Shown: positions 42,793-52,235 of the stretch, in pieces
Layout: each line of letters starts with the position of its first letter
Numbering within the stretch: the first letter of the stretch is position 1
Assembly (NCBI GenBank): GCA_002729525.1
Contig: PBYI01000033.1
Coordinates: 1-64,000, forward strand
DNA length: 64,000 nt
Reading direction: 5' to 3'
From: Nocardioides sp.
GTDB taxonomy: Bacteria; Actinomycetota; Actinomycetes; Propionibacteriales; Nocardioidaceae
Program-made: the position numbers and the translations under genes
The notes under the pieces: generated by a model
Database searches by the model: none
Told to the model about the DNA's origin: nothing
The model's input: only the letters and a program-made list of their open reading frames with translations

Positions 42793-43003
42793 GGATCGGC
42801 TCGCCCAGCTGAGCCGCCGACGCCCGACACGCGCGCTCACCTGCGCGGGTGTGGCGCATGGCCGAGGTCACGCAGCGGATCTTTTGGCCCGTCACCACCC
42901 AGCCCGCACAATGAAGGCTGGCCTGAGCTGGTCGTCGCCCGGACCCCGAACCGGTGACACGCCCCGGGCCGACCTCCCCGATCCTCCCCGACCACGAGGT
43001 GCC

Positions 43004-44200
43004 ATGAGCGACGCGACCGTGCCCGGAGACCCCTCCGGCGACGAGCTGTCCCGCCCCGCCCGTCGGGTGAAGCCCAAGCGCCGTGGCCGTCCGCACCCGT
43101 CGCGCACCGTCGGCACGGTCGTGATGAGCACGACGCTGGTGCTGGCGATGCTGACGGCGCTGAGCGTGGTCTTCCTCTACCGCCACCTCAACGACAACCT
43201 CGACTTCCAGGACGTCTCGAGCCAGCTCGACGACCGCCCGACGAAGCAGGCGTCGGAGGAAGGCCCGTACGAGCCGGTCAACATCCTGGTGATGGGGTCC
43301 GACAGCCGCGAGGGCGACGGCAACAACATCGACAACCTCACCGGCAGCGGCGAGCGGTCCGACACGACGATGATGTTCCACCTGTCGGCCGACCGAAGCT
43401 TCGCCTACGGCATCTCCATCCCGCGCGACTCCCTGGTCGACCGCCCCGAGTGCACCACCGAGGACGGCGACACGATCCCGGCCGCCGACAACGTCATGTG
43501 GAACGAGGCGTTCTCGGTCGGCGGGCCGGCCTGCACGATGCAGCAGTTCGAGCAGCTGACGGGGATCCGCCTCGACAACTACGTCGTGCTCGACTTCAAC
43601 GGGTTCCAGGACATGGTCGAGGCCATCGACGGCGTCGAGGTCTGCATCCCGGAGGACATCGTCGACCCGGCACACGGCATCAACATCCCGGCCGGCACCC
43701 GCGAGATCGAGGGCAAGCAGGCACTCAACTACGTCCGCGCCCGCTACACGCTCGGCGACGGCTCCGACCTCAGCCGCATCAAACGCCAGCAGGCCTTCAT
43801 CGCCGCGATGGCCGGCAAGGTCGTCTCCTCCGACGTGCTGACCCGGGTCGACCGGGTGATCGGGTTCCTCGACGCCGCCACCAGCTCGCTGCAGACCGAC
43901 TTCGAGTCGGTCACCCAGATCGGCAAGATCGGCAACTCGTTCCGCAGCATCGGCCTCGACAAGATCAAGTTCGTGACCGTGCCGTGGCAGTACGCCCCGT
44001 CCGACCCCAACCGCGTCGAGTGGCTGCCGGAGGCCGACCGCCTCTGGAAGCGCGTCATCGACGACGTGCCGCTCACCCGGGGGCTCCAGCAGGGCGTCAT
44101 CAAGGCCAGCGACAAGGTCTCCGGCGGCGGGTCCACCGGGGGCAAGAAGGCCTCCGCCGCCCAGACCGAGGCGCGTCAGCAAGCAGGGCTCTGCGTGTGA
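43004..44200 (+). CDS. LytR-CpsA-Psr family cell-wall glycopolymer transferase
   Basis: A 398-residue protein with a basic cytoplasmic head (~35 residues), one membrane segment (VVMSTTLVLAMLTALSVVFLY) and an extracellular LCP domain. Typical motifs are VNILVMGSDSREG, ERSDTTMMFHLS, ISIPRDSLVD and the Arg-rich YVRARYTLGDGSDLSRIKRQQ. LCP enzymes move lipid-linked polymers such as teichoic acid or arabinogalactan onto peptidoglycan. GAGG precedes the ATG. Its stop overlaps the start of the next small gene. Confidence 0.9.
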   Translation: MSDATVPGDPSGDELSRPARRVKPKRRGRPHPSRTVGTVVMSTTLVLAMLTALSVVFLYRHLNDNLDFQDVSSQLDDRPTKQASEEGPYEPVNILVMGSDSREGDGNNIDNLTGSGERSDTTMMFHLSADRSFAYGISIPRDSLVDRPECTTEDGDTIPAADNVMWNEAFSVGGPACTMQQFEQLTGIRLDNYVVLDFNGFQDMVEAIDGVEVCIPEDIVDPAHGINIPAGTREIEGKQALNYVRARYTLGDGSDLSRIKRQQAFIAAMAGKVVSSDVLTRVDRVIGFLDAATSSLQTDFESVTQIGKIGNSFRSIGLDKIKFVTVPWQYAPSDPNRVEWLPEADRLWKRVIDDVPLTRGLQQGVIKASDKVSGGGSTGGKKASAAQTEARQQAGLCV

Positions 44201-44442
44201 CCACCGAGCCGGACCGCCCCGAGGGGGACGAGCCCTCGGCTGACCTGGTCGACACCGAGGCCGACGCAGAGTCCGGTACGCCGGAGCTCAGCGCGTGGGA
44301 GCGCCGGCGGCGGCGCGCGGCGGTGTTCGGCGACGCGATGCCCGACACCACGTCGGACGAGCGCGGCCAGGGCGACGAGCGCGGCGGCCGCAGCAGCGAC
44401 CAGTGGCTGCTCGACCAGGTGCCGCCCCACCACGGCTCCTGA
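44197..44442 (+). CDS. Small charged protein downstream of LCP
   Basis: An 81-residue, acidic then Arg-rich protein with no membrane segment (ELSAWERRRRRAAVFGDAMPDTT, ending DQWLLDQVPPHH). The GTG start overlaps the LCP stop, so it is co-translated. No family was recognised. The aromatic-Pro-His tail looks conserved rather than random, which supports it as a real gene. Confidence 0.7.
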   Translation: MTTEPDRPEGDEPSADLVDTEADAESGTPELSAWERRRRRAAVFGDAMPDTTSDERGQGDERGGRSSDQWLLDQVPPHHGS

Positions 44443-44466
44443 GGGAGCCGGGGGAACGGCGCGGCG

Positions 44467-44868
44467 TCAGGCCAGGTCGGACGTGGGGCCGCTCGGGTGG
44501 TCGCCGGTCTGCTTGGCGAGCAGGTCGCGGATCTCCTGGAGCAGCTTGATGTCCTCCGGGGTGCCCGGCTGCGGGCTGGGGTAGAACCGCTCCTTGGCCT
44601 TCACGTACGGCGTCACCACGAAGAAGTAGACGACCGCGGCGAGGATCAGGAACGCCACCAGCGCGGTGAGGAACGGGCCCACGGCGATGTCGCCGGGCGC
44701 GTAGTCGTCGAAGTTGGGCTGCGAGCCGCCGGTCGCCTTGGCGATCGCCGAGAGCAGCAGCTCGGTGAAGGCGGTGACGACGGCGCCGAAGGACGTGCCG
44801 ATGATGACCGCGACGGCCAGGTCGACCAGGTTGCCGCGGAGGAGGAAGGTCTTGAAGCCGCTGAGCAC
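44467..44868 (-). CDS. mscL: Large-conductance mechanosensitive channel MscL
   Basis: A 133-residue channel subunit with two membrane helices. TM1 follows the family motif (LSGFKTFLLRGNLVDLAVAVIIGTSFGAVV), TM2 is FLTALVAFLILAAVVYFFVV, and a C-terminal helix (EDIKLLQEIRDLLAKQ) follows. The pentamer opens under membrane tension and releases solutes after osmotic downshock. GTG start with AGGAG upstream. Length is normal. Confidence 0.95.
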   Translation of the reverse strand: MLSGFKTFLLRGNLVDLAVAVIIGTSFGAVVTAFTELLLSAIAKATGGSQPNFDDYAPGDIAVGPFLTALVAFLILAAVVYFFVVTPYVKAKERFYPSPQPGTPEDIKLLQEIRDLLAKQTGDHPSGPTSDLA

Positions 44869-44945
44869 GGGCTGCTCCTGACGTCGTGAGGTGGGTGACC
44901 GGCAGGCCGGGCGCAGCCCGGAGCCCGGCCCGCGCGACTGCGACC

Positions 44946-45608
44946 CTAGTGCGCGCTCCAGGTGAACGTCACCAGGGTGCGGGCCGCGGCGTCGGCGACG
45001 TCGGTCACGTCGTCGGGCTCCAGCCCCACCACCACGAGCCGCCCGCCGGACAGCCCGCCCGCGCCCGCTCCGAGCCCACCGGTGGCCGGGCCGTCGGCGT
45101 CGGAGGGCGTCGCCAGCACCGGTACGTCGGCAGCCACGGTAGTCGCCGTCCCCGCGGTCGGGTCGGCCGCCACCAGGTCGACGACGTCGCCCACCTCCAG
45201 CAGGTCGGCCATGCCGGCGTCCGGGAGTCGCACGGGTGTCGCCACCCGCCCCTCGTCGGCCAGCCCGGGCCCGAGCAACCGGGTGGTGGTGACCGGCTCG
45301 CCGAGCCCCAGCGCCCCCGCCGTACGACGCCCGACCGCGTCGGCCGCCGCGTCGGACGCACCCTCGGGCACGGTGCCGACCCGGTAGCGGACGACCGTCA
45401 CGTCGTCGGCCCCGAGCACCGACCCGGCCGGCACGTCGCGCGCGGCGACCAGCACCGGCTCGGTCGGCTCGGGAGGAGGCGCCACGGCTCGTACGCCGGA
45501 GCCGACCGCGACGGCGGTCAGCAGTGCGGCCAGGCTCCGGCGGCGTCGGAGCACCCCGCGGCGCAGAGCGCGCCAGCGGGAGCGGAGCGGGGAGTCGAGG
45601 AGGGCCAT
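44946..45608 (-). CDS. SAF-domain (CpaB-like) exported protein
   Basis: A 220-residue protein with a basic N-terminus and a hydrophobic segment (RSLAALLTAVAVGSGVRAVA), then a SAF domain (VLVAARDVPAGSVLGADDVTVVRYRVGTVPEG) as in Flp-pilus CpaB/RcpC. No tad/flp genes are nearby, and this short form is common in actinobacteria next to fmdB and mscL. It probably acts at the cell envelope. The exact role is unknown. Confidence 0.8.
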   Translation of the reverse strand: MALLDSPLRSRWRALRRGVLRRRRSLAALLTAVAVGSGVRAVAPPPEPTEPVLVAARDVPAGSVLGADDVTVVRYRVGTVPEGASDAAADAVGRRTAGALGLGEPVTTTRLLGPGLADEGRVATPVRLPDAGMADLLEVGDVVDLVAADPTAGTATTVAADVPVLATPSDADGPATGGLGAGAGGLSGGRLVVVGLEPDDVTDVADAAARTLVTFTWSAH

Positions 45609-45685
45609 GCCACGACGCTAGGTCGCGACGGCCTCACGTGCAGCGCTCCTCCACAGGCCCGGACGGGCCTGCGGGAAAGACCAGG

Positions 45686-46063
45686 TCAGGAGGCCTTCGA
45701 CCCGCTGCCGGACGTGCTCGAGGACGACGAGGACGACGAACCCGAGGACGACCCCGACGAGGAGGAGGACGAGGACGAGGAGGAGGACGAGCCGGAGTCC
45801 TTCGAGCCCGAGCTCCCGGAGGAGTCGGAGGAGGACGACGCCGACGACGAGTCGCCCGAGGACGAGGAGGACGAGCCCGCGCCGCTGGTGCGGCTGTCGG
45901 TCTTGTAGAAGCCCGAGCCCTTGAACACGACGCCGACGGCGTTGTAGACCTTGCGCAGCCGGCCGGTGCACTGCGGGCACTCGGTCAGCGCGTCGTCGGT
46001 GAACTTCTGCACCTGCTCGAAGGCGTGACCGCACTCGGTGCAGGCGTACTGGTAGGTCGGCAC
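45686..46063 (-). CDS. FmdB-family zinc-ribbon protein with polyserine tail
   Basis: A 125-residue protein. The N-terminal ~55 residues are a zinc ribbon (PTYQYACTECGHAFEQVQKF...CPQCTGRLRKVYNAVGVVFKG), as in FmdB/CxxC_CxxC_SSSS proteins. The rest is almost only Ser with Gly, Asp and Lys, a longer low-complexity tail than needed for the family name. The DNA there is a near-repeat of GAG/GAC triplets on the plus strand. GTG start with TGAGGAG upstream. Function unknown; regulatory roles have been suggested for relatives. Confidence 0.87.
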   Translation of the reverse strand: MPTYQYACTECGHAFEQVQKFTDDALTECPQCTGRLRKVYNAVGVVFKGSGFYKTDSRTSGAGSSSSSSGDSSSASSSSDSSGSSGSKDSGSSSSSSSSSSSSGSSSGSSSSSSSSTSGSGSKAS

Positions 46064-46234
46064 GACGATCTCCTCAAGAACTCGCCCAGGATCTGCGCGC
46101 GGGCCGGGGCCTCGACCGTCACCGATCTGGCACTCCCGCCCGACGAGTGCCAATCATACGCCAGCACCCCACCCGGCTCCGACCCGACGGCTGCCCGAGC
46201 GGGCGAGAGACGCGCGGGTGAGAATGGCCCGGCC

Positions 46235-48814
46235 ATGACCGACGCCCCCGCCACCCCTCCGGCCCCGGCGTCGCGCGCCGTACGACGCCTGGTCGTCGCC
46301 GGCGTGCTCCTGGTCCTCCTCGTCGGCGCGGTGGTCGCCGCCGGCGTGGTCGTCGTACGCCGTCCGCTACCGCAGGTCGACGGCACGGCCGCCGTGCCCG
46401 GCCTGTCCGCGGAGGTGACCGTCCGCCGCGACGCCGACGGGGCGGCGTACCTCGAGGCGTCGACCGCGACCGACCTCGCGCTCGCGCAGGGCTACGTGCA
46501 GGCGCAGGACCGGTTCTGGCAGATGGACGTCGCCCGCCGCACGGCCTCCGGCCGGCTGGCGGAGCTCCTCGGGGCCGACGCCGTGGAGAGCGACCTCTAC
46601 GCCCGCACGCTGGGGTTCCGGGACGTCGCCGAGGCGGAGCTGCCGCTGCTCGCACCGGCGACGCGGGGGTTCCTGGAGGCCTTCGCCGACGGGGTCAACG
46701 CCTACCTCGACGACCGCTCGGGCAGCCGGCTGTCGCTGGAGTACGGCGCGCTCGACGTCGCCGGGCGGGCCGTGACGCCGTACGACTGGACGCCCGCGGA
46801 CTCCCTGGCCGTGCTGACCGCCCGCGCCTGGGACCTCGACCGGCAGGGGGTCACCGACGAGGTCTCGCGCCGGCTGGCCAGCGACGCGGTCGGCGCCGAG
46901 CGGGCCGCCGAGCTCTACCCGCGCTACGCGCTGCGCCGACGCGAGCCGGTCGTCACCGAGGGTGCGGTCGTCGACGACGTCTACGAGCAGGGAGCCACGC
47001 GCGGAGGCACCCGCAACCCGCGCCGGGCGGTCCCCTTCGCGACGGACGGTGCCGCAGCCGCGCTGGCAGCCGTCGAGGCCGGTCTGGCCCGCGGGCCCGT
47101 CGTCTCCGGACGCGGTGAGGGCCTCGGCAGCAACGCCTGGGCGGTCTCCGGCGACCGGACCACCACCGGCGCGCCGCTCCTGGCGGCGGACCCGCACCTG
47201 GCGCCGACCTCGCCCGGTGCCTACCTGACGGTCGGTCTGCGCTGCGCGCCCGTCACCGCCGCCTGCCCGTACGACGTGTCCGGGCTGTCGGTCCCCGGAG
47301 TGCCCGGCGTCGTGGCCGGTCAGAACGGACGCGTCGCCTGGGCGACCGCCCACCTCGACGCCGACACCACCGACCTCTACCTGGAGCGGGTCCGCGGCGA
47401 CCAGTGGCGCCGCGACGGCTCCTGGGAGCAGCTCGACGTGCGCACCGAGACCGTCCGGGTCGCCGGCGCCGACGACGTCGACCTCACCGTGCGCAGCACC
47501 GTGCACGGACCGGTGCTCTCCGACGTCGACTCCGCCCTCGACGCGCTCGCGAGCCGCTCGCCCGACGACGACGCCCCCGGCCCCGGCGAGCCCGAGGTCG
47601 CGGTGTCGCTGTCCTGGACGGGCCTGCAGCCGGCCCGCTCGATGGACGCCGTCCTGGCACTCGACCGGGCGTCCGGCTGGGCCGACGTCCGCGCGGCCGC
47701 GGCGCTCTGGCAGGTGCCCGCCCAGTCCGTCGTGTACGCCGACCGCGACGGCCACGTGGGTTACCAGGCCGCCGGGCGGGTGCCCGTGCGCAAGTCCGGC
47801 AACGGCGGTCGGCTCCCCGGTCGGGGCTGGCGCGCCTCCTCGGACTGGACCGGGGACGACGTGCCCACGGCCGCGCTGCCGAGCGTGCTCGACCCCGAGG
47901 GCGGCGTCGTGGTCGCCGCCAACCAGGCCGTCGTCGGCCGCGGCTACCCCTACCTGCTCACCACCGAGCCCGACCCGGGCTTCCGCGCCGACCGGGCGCG
48001 TCGGCTGCTGAGCGGCGGCGCGCTGCTGGACGCCGACGACGTCGAGGCCGTCCAGCACGACGTCCGCGACCCGCTGGCCGACGTCCTGCTCCCGCACCTC
48101 CTGCGCGTCGAGCTGCCCGCGGGCTACGCGTCGGCCGGGCAGCGGCTCCTCGCCGACTGGGACCTCGACCAGGACGCCGACAGCGCGGCGGCGGCGTACT
48201 ACGACGTCGTGTGGGCACGACTGCTGCAGACCGCCTTCGACGACGAGCTGACCGGTCCGGCGCGCCCCGACGGCGGCGCGCGCTGGTACGTCGTGGTCGA
48301 GCGGCTGCTGGACCGGCCGGACGACCCGTGGTGGGACGACGTCACCACCGACGTCCGCGAGGGCCGCGACGACGTGCTGCGCCAGGCCCTCCTCGACGCC
48401 CGCGACGTGCTCACCGAGCGGCAGGCCGTCGACACGGGGGAGTGGACGTGGGGCGCGCTGCACGTGCTGCGCCGCGACCCCGGAGCGGTCGCCGACCTGC
48501 TGCCGGGCCTGCGGCGCGTGCTGGAGCCGTCGACCGTCGGCGCGGGCGGCAGCAGCGGCACGATCGCCGCGACGACCTGGGACACCCGCGAGGGGTACGC
48601 CGTCACCTCGGCGCCCGCCGCCCGGCTCGTCGTCGACCTCGCCGACCCGGACGCCTCCCGGTGGGTGCTCCTCGGTGGCGCCTCCGGGCACGCCCGCAGC
48701 GGTCGGTGGGACGACCAGACCGACGCCGTGCTCGACGGGGAGGGGCGGCCGTGGCCGGTCACGCCCGAGGCCGTCGCCGAGGCGGCCGAGGCCGTGCTCG
48801 TGCTGACGCCGTAG
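46235..48814 (+). CDS. Penicillin acylase family protein
   Basis: An 859-residue N-terminal-nucleophile hydrolase. One membrane or signal segment (LVVAGVLLVLLVGAVVAAGVVVV) anchors or exports it. The alpha part (to ~residue 298) includes AQGYVQAQDRFWQMDVARR. Maturation would cut before Ser299 in GLGSNAWAVSG, the catalytic nucleophile, and the beta part has the oxyanion region VVAANQAVVGRGYPYLLTTE-like. Such enzymes hydrolyse amides: beta-lactam side chains or acyl-homoserine lactones. No antibiotic or quorum genes are nearby, so the substrate is open. Confidence 0.88.
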   Translation: MTDAPATPPAPASRAVRRLVVAGVLLVLLVGAVVAAGVVVVRRPLPQVDGTAAVPGLSAEVTVRRDADGAAYLEASTATDLALAQGYVQAQDRFWQMDVARRTASGRLAELLGADAVESDLYARTLGFRDVAEAELPLLAPATRGFLEAFADGVNAYLDDRSGSRLSLEYGALDVAGRAVTPYDWTPADSLAVLTARAWDLDRQGVTDEVSRRLASDAVGAERAAELYPRYALRRREPVVTEGAVVDDVYEQGATRGGTRNPRRAVPFATDGAAAALAAVEAGLARGPVVSGRGEGLGSNAWAVSGDRTTTGAPLLAADPHLAPTSPGAYLTVGLRCAPVTAACPYDVSGLSVPGVPGVVAGQNGRVAWATAHLDADTTDLYLERVRGDQWRRDGSWEQLDVRTETVRVAGADDVDLTVRSTVHGPVLSDVDSALDALASRSPDDDAPGPGEPEVAVSLSWTGLQPARSMDAVLALDRASGWADVRAAAALWQVPAQSVVYADRDGHVGYQAAGRVPVRKSGNGGRLPGRGWRASSDWTGDDVPTAALPSVLDPEGGVVVAANQAVVGRGYPYLLTTEPDPGFRADRARRLLSGGALLDADDVEAVQHDVRDPLADVLLPHLLRVELPAGYASAGQRLLADWDLDQDADSAAAAYYDVVWARLLQTAFDDELTGPARPDGGARWYVVVERLLDRPDDPWWDDVTTDVREGRDDVLRQALLDARDVLTERQAVDTGEWTWGALHVLRRDPGAVADLLPGLRRVLEPSTVGAGGSSGTIAATTWDTREGYAVTSAPAARLVVDLADPDASRWVLLGGASGHARSGRWDDQTDAVLDGEGRPWPVTPEAVAEAAEAVLVLTP

Positions 48815-48826
48815 GGGACAGCGGCC

Positions 48827-49459
48827 CTAGGGGAAGATGTGCTTCCCGCTCGGCGTGACCACCGCGTCGACGGCCCGGTCGTGCGGTTCCACCGGCAGCA
48901 CCAGGCCGACCTCCTCGTCGTACAGCAGGACCATCGTGAAGGCGCCCGGCCCGACCCGCGCCAGCGCGCGGTCGTAGGAGCCGCCGCCGCGGCCGAGGCG
49001 TACGCCGGCGTCGTCGACCGCGAGCCCGGGCAGGACCATCGCGTCGACGTCGCGCACGGCGTCGACCCCGAGCCGGGGGCCGACGGGCTCGCGCAGCCCC
49101 ATCCGCCCGGGCTCGAGGACCCCGGCGGCAGCCGGGTCGCCGGTGAGCTCGGCCCAGTCGAGGTCGCCGTCGGGCAGCAGCACGGGCAGCAGCACCCGTT
49201 TGCCCTGCTCGAGCAGACCGTTGAGCAGCCAGGAGGTGCCCGGCTCGCTCCCGAAGGAGACGTACGCCGCCACGGTCGCGGCGCCGGCGACCTCGGGGGC
49301 CTCCATCGTGTGCCAGCAGACGGCCCGGGACGCGACGCCGCGCTCGGCGTCCGGACGGTGGTTCCGGGCGGTCGTCAGCTGATCCCGGATCGCGACCTTG
49401 GCGATCGCTCGCTCGGTCGGTCGTCCACCGGAACCTGCGGGAGGTTGTGACACGGCCAC
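48827..49459 (-). CDS. 5-formyltetrahydrofolate cyclo-ligase
   Basis: A 210-residue enzyme of one-carbon metabolism that converts 5-formyl-THF to 5,10-methenyl-THF with ATP. The C-terminal signature (VLPGLAVDDAGVRLGRGGGSYDRAL) is clear. The GTG at 49459 is chosen because a -10 (TAGGCT on the minus strand) lies 6 nt before it, fitting a leaderless mRNA. GTG at 49453 is the alternative. Divergent from the UDP-glucose pyrophosphorylase gene with only 24 bp between starts. Confidence 0.9.
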   Translation of the reverse strand: MAVSQPPAGSGGRPTERAIAKVAIRDQLTTARNHRPDAERGVASRAVCWHTMEAPEVAGAATVAAYVSFGSEPGTSWLLNGLLEQGKRVLLPVLLPDGDLDWAELTGDPAAAGVLEPGRMGLREPVGPRLGVDAVRDVDAMVLPGLAVDDAGVRLGRGGGSYDRALARVGPGAFTMVLLYDEEVGLVLPVEPHDRAVDAVVTPSGKHIFP

Positions 49460-49461
49460 GT

Positions 49462-49479
49462 GACGAGCCTAGGCTCGTC
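49462..49479. promoter_or_regulatory. Palindromic divergent leaderless promoter
   Basis: GACGAGCCTAGGCTCGTC is a perfect 18-bp palindrome filling most of the 24-bp gap between two start codons. TAGGCT is read on the plus strand (49470-49475, 8 nt before the pyrophosphorylase ATG) and on the minus strand (49471-49466, 6 nt before the cyclo-ligase GTG). Both mRNAs would lack leaders and compete for one site. Confidence 0.6.
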
Positions 49480-49483
49480 TCTC

Positions 49484-50866
49484 ATGGGAAGTCCCGCGAT
49501 GATGAAGGCCCGCGAGAAGATGCTGGCCGCAGGGGTGGACGAGGTCGCCGTCGACACGTTCTGCCACTACTTCCGGCTGCTCGAGCACGGTGAGACCGGC
49601 ATGGTCCCGGAGTCGACGATCGACCCCGTCGACATGGACAGCCTCGCCGACGTCGAGGTCGACGACGACGTGGCTGCGCAGGCGCTGCGCACGACGGCCG
49701 TCATCAAGCTCAACGGCGGTCTCGGCACCTCGATGGGCATGGACCGCGCGAAGTCGCTGCTGTGCGTGCGCAAGGGCATGTCCTTCCTCGACATCATCGC
49801 CCGTCAGGTGCTCAAGCTCCGCGAGACCTACGACGCCCCGCTCCCGCTGATCCTGATGAACTCCTTCCGCACCAGCGAGGACACCATGGCCGCGCTCGCG
49901 CGGTACGACGCCCTCCCGGTGAAGGGCCTGCCGCTGGAGTTCCTGCAGAACAAGGAGCCCAAGCTCCTCGTCGACGGCCTCGAGCCGGTCTCGTGGGAGC
50001 CCGACCCCGACCTCGAGTGGTGCCCGCCCGGGCACGGTGACGTCTACACCGCGCTGCGCGGCACCGGCCTGCTCGACGCGCTGCTGGAGCAGGGCTACGA
50101 GCGGGTCTTCATCTCCAACTCCGACAACCTCGGCGCGGTCGCGACCCCCGAGGTCGCCGGCTGGTTCGCCGCGAGCGGCGCGCCGTTCGCGATCGAGGCC
50201 GTACGCCGTACGCCGTCGGACCGCAAGGGCGGCCACTTCGCCCGTCGCAAGGCCGACGGTCGTCTGGTGCTCCGCGAGACCGCGCAGACGCCGGACGAGG
50301 ACAAGGACGCGCTCGCCGACCTGAGCCGCCACCAGTTCTGCTCGACCAACAACCTCTGGGTCGACCTGCGCGCGCTCAAGGAGGCACTCGACGTGCGCGA
50401 GGGCATTCTCGGGCTGCCGCTGATCCGCAACGTCAAGAACGTCGACCCCAGCGACAAGACCTCGCCGAAGGTCGTCCAGGTCGAGACCGCGATGGGCGCG
50501 GCGATCGAGGTCTTCGAGGGCGCTCAGCTCATCGAGGTCGGCCGCGACCGCTTCGTGCCGGTGAAGACCACCAACGACCTGCTGGTGCTGCGCTCGGACG
50601 TCTACGAGATCGGCGCCGACTTCGTGCTCGACCAGGTCGCCTCCGAGGTGCCGTTCATCGACCTCGACGACGACCACTACAAGCTGGTCGGCGACTTCGA
50701 CAAGCACTTCCCCGAGGGCGCGCCCTCGCTGGCCAAGGCCTCCTCGCTGCGCATCGAGGGCGACTGGACCTTCGCCAAGGGCGTGCAGGTCATCGGTGAC
50801 GTCCGGCTCAGTGGCGACGGCACCCGCCGCCTCGACCCGGGCGAGGTCCTCGAGGGCGGCGCCTGA
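49484..50866 (+). CDS. UTP-glucose-1-phosphate uridylyltransferase (UGP2-like)
   Basis: A 460-residue pyrophosphorylase of the eukaryote-like UDPGP family, not the ~300-residue bacterial GalU type. VIKLNGGLGTSMGMDRAKS (residues ~73-91) is the nucleotide-binding motif; ISNSDNLGAV and the Lys in VKTTNDLLVLRSD are further hallmarks. It makes UDP-glucose for wall polymers and glycans. First gene of the glp-moaC-mogA-rimJ-glpR run, with 16 bp to glp. Start chosen at the ATG closest to the -10 element. Confidence 0.92.
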   Translation: MGSPAMMKAREKMLAAGVDEVAVDTFCHYFRLLEHGETGMVPESTIDPVDMDSLADVEVDDDVAAQALRTTAVIKLNGGLGTSMGMDRAKSLLCVRKGMSFLDIIARQVLKLRETYDAPLPLILMNSFRTSEDTMAALARYDALPVKGLPLEFLQNKEPKLLVDGLEPVSWEPDPDLEWCPPGHGDVYTALRGTGLLDALLEQGYERVFISNSDNLGAVATPEVAGWFAASGAPFAIEAVRRTPSDRKGGHFARRKADGRLVLRETAQTPDEDKDALADLSRHQFCSTNNLWVDLRALKEALDVREGILGLPLIRNVKNVDPSDKTSPKVVQVETAMGAAIEVFEGAQLIEVGRDRFVPVKTTNDLLVLRSDVYEIGADFVLDQVASEVPFIDLDDDHYKLVGDFDKHFPEGAPSLAKASSLRIEGDWTFAKGVQVIGDVRLSGDGTRRLDPGEVLEGGA

Positions 50867-50882
50867 TCGTGCGCGGTCGCCC

Positions 50883-52169
50883 GTGAGCGCCCTGCGCACC
50901 GTCGAGGAGCACCTCGCGGCGGTCCTGGCCGGCGTCACGCCGCTGGACGACTTCCGGCAGCCGCTGCTCGACGCCCTCGACCTCGCCTGCGCCGAGGACG
51001 TCGTCGCCGACGTCGCCCTCCCGCGCTTCGACAACTCCTCCATGGACGGCTACGCGGTCGTCCAGGCCGACGTGGTCACCGCCTCCGACGAGGCGCCGGT
51101 GCGGCTGCCGGTCGTCGGTGAGATCGGTGCGGGCATGGGCGCCGACGCGGTCACCCGGCTCGACCCCGGCACCTGCGCCAAGATCATGACCGGTGCCCCG
51201 TTGCCCGAGGGCGCCGACGCCGTCGTCCCCTACGAGTGGACCGACCGGGGCGCCCCGGAGGTCTGGATCACCCGGTCCCCGGCGACCGGCCAGCACGTGC
51301 GGTACGCCGGCGAGGACGTCGACCACGGCGACCTGCTCGTCGAGGCCGGCACCCGCCTCGGTCCGCGTCACGTCGGGCTGCTCGCCTCCGTCGGTCGGGC
51401 CGGCGTACGCGTGCGGCCGCGGCCGCGGGTGGCGGTGCTGTCGACCGGGTCGGAGCTGCGCGAGGCCGGCACGCCGCTGGACGACGACGCCGACCGCGAC
51501 GCGATCTACGACGGCAACTCCTGGCTGCTGGCCGCCGCCGTACGCCGGGCGGGCGGGATCCCGCTGCGGGTCGGGCTGGTGCCCGACCGTCCCGACGCGT
51601 TCCTGCGGGTCCTGCGCGAGCAGCGCGGCCGGGCCGACGCCGTGATCACCTCCGGCGGCATCTCGATGGGCGACTGGGACGTCGTCAAGGAGGCGCTGTC
51701 CGGCGGCGCCGGCGACGACCACGACGTCTGGTTCGGCGGCGTCGCGATGCAGCCGGGCAAGCCGCAGGGCTTCGGCCACCTGCTGCACGGCGGCACCGAG
51801 GACCGCCCGCCCCGCCGGGTGCCGTTCTTCGCGCTGCCCGGCAACCCGGTGTCGTCGTACGTCAGCTTCGAGCTGTTCGTGCGGCCCGCGCTGCGCCGGA
51901 TGATGGGTCTGGCCCCGGAGTCGCACGTGCCGGTGACGGCGCGGCTCACGCACCGGGTGACCAGCCCGCCTGGCCGTCGCCAGTTCCTGCGCGGCGCGCT
52001 GACGGTCGCGACCGACGGGAGCGGGGCACAGGTCGAGCCTGTCGGCGGACCCGGCTCGCACCTGCTGGGCGACCTCGCGTCGTCCGACGCGCTCATCGTC
52101 GTGCCCGAGGACGCCACCGTGCTGGAAGCAGGCGCGGACGTCACGGTGCTGCGGCTGGACCAGGACTGA
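50883..52169 (+). CDS. glp: MoeA/gephyrin-like protein Glp
   Basis: A 428-residue molybdopterin molybdotransferase-fold protein. DNSSMDGYAV, SGGISMGDWD and GNPVSSYVSFELFVRP are all typical of MoeA. In Corynebacterium the equivalent protein, Glp, binds FtsZ and the membrane receptor GlpR and works in cell division. The downstream glpR homologue in this window supports the Glp assignment. moaC and mogA lie between them, so a true molybdenum-cofactor role is also possible. GTG start 16 bp after the pyrophosphorylase. Confidence 0.88.
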   Translation: MSALRTVEEHLAAVLAGVTPLDDFRQPLLDALDLACAEDVVADVALPRFDNSSMDGYAVVQADVVTASDEAPVRLPVVGEIGAGMGADAVTRLDPGTCAKIMTGAPLPEGADAVVPYEWTDRGAPEVWITRSPATGQHVRYAGEDVDHGDLLVEAGTRLGPRHVGLLASVGRAGVRVRPRPRVAVLSTGSELREAGTPLDDDADRDAIYDGNSWLLAAAVRRAGGIPLRVGLVPDRPDAFLRVLREQRGRADAVITSGGISMGDWDVVKEALSGGAGDDHDVWFGGVAMQPGKPQGFGHLLHGGTEDRPPRRVPFFALPGNPVSSYVSFELFVRPALRRMMGLAPESHVPVTARLTHRVTSPPGRRQFLRGALTVATDGSGAQVEPVGGPGSHLLGDLASSDALIVVPEDATVLEAGADVTVLRLDQD

Positions 52170-52235
52170 CCCGGCGGCCAGACTGACGCCGGCGCGCCGC
52201 TCGGGGCGCGCACCAACGACGAGGGAGTGACCGCG

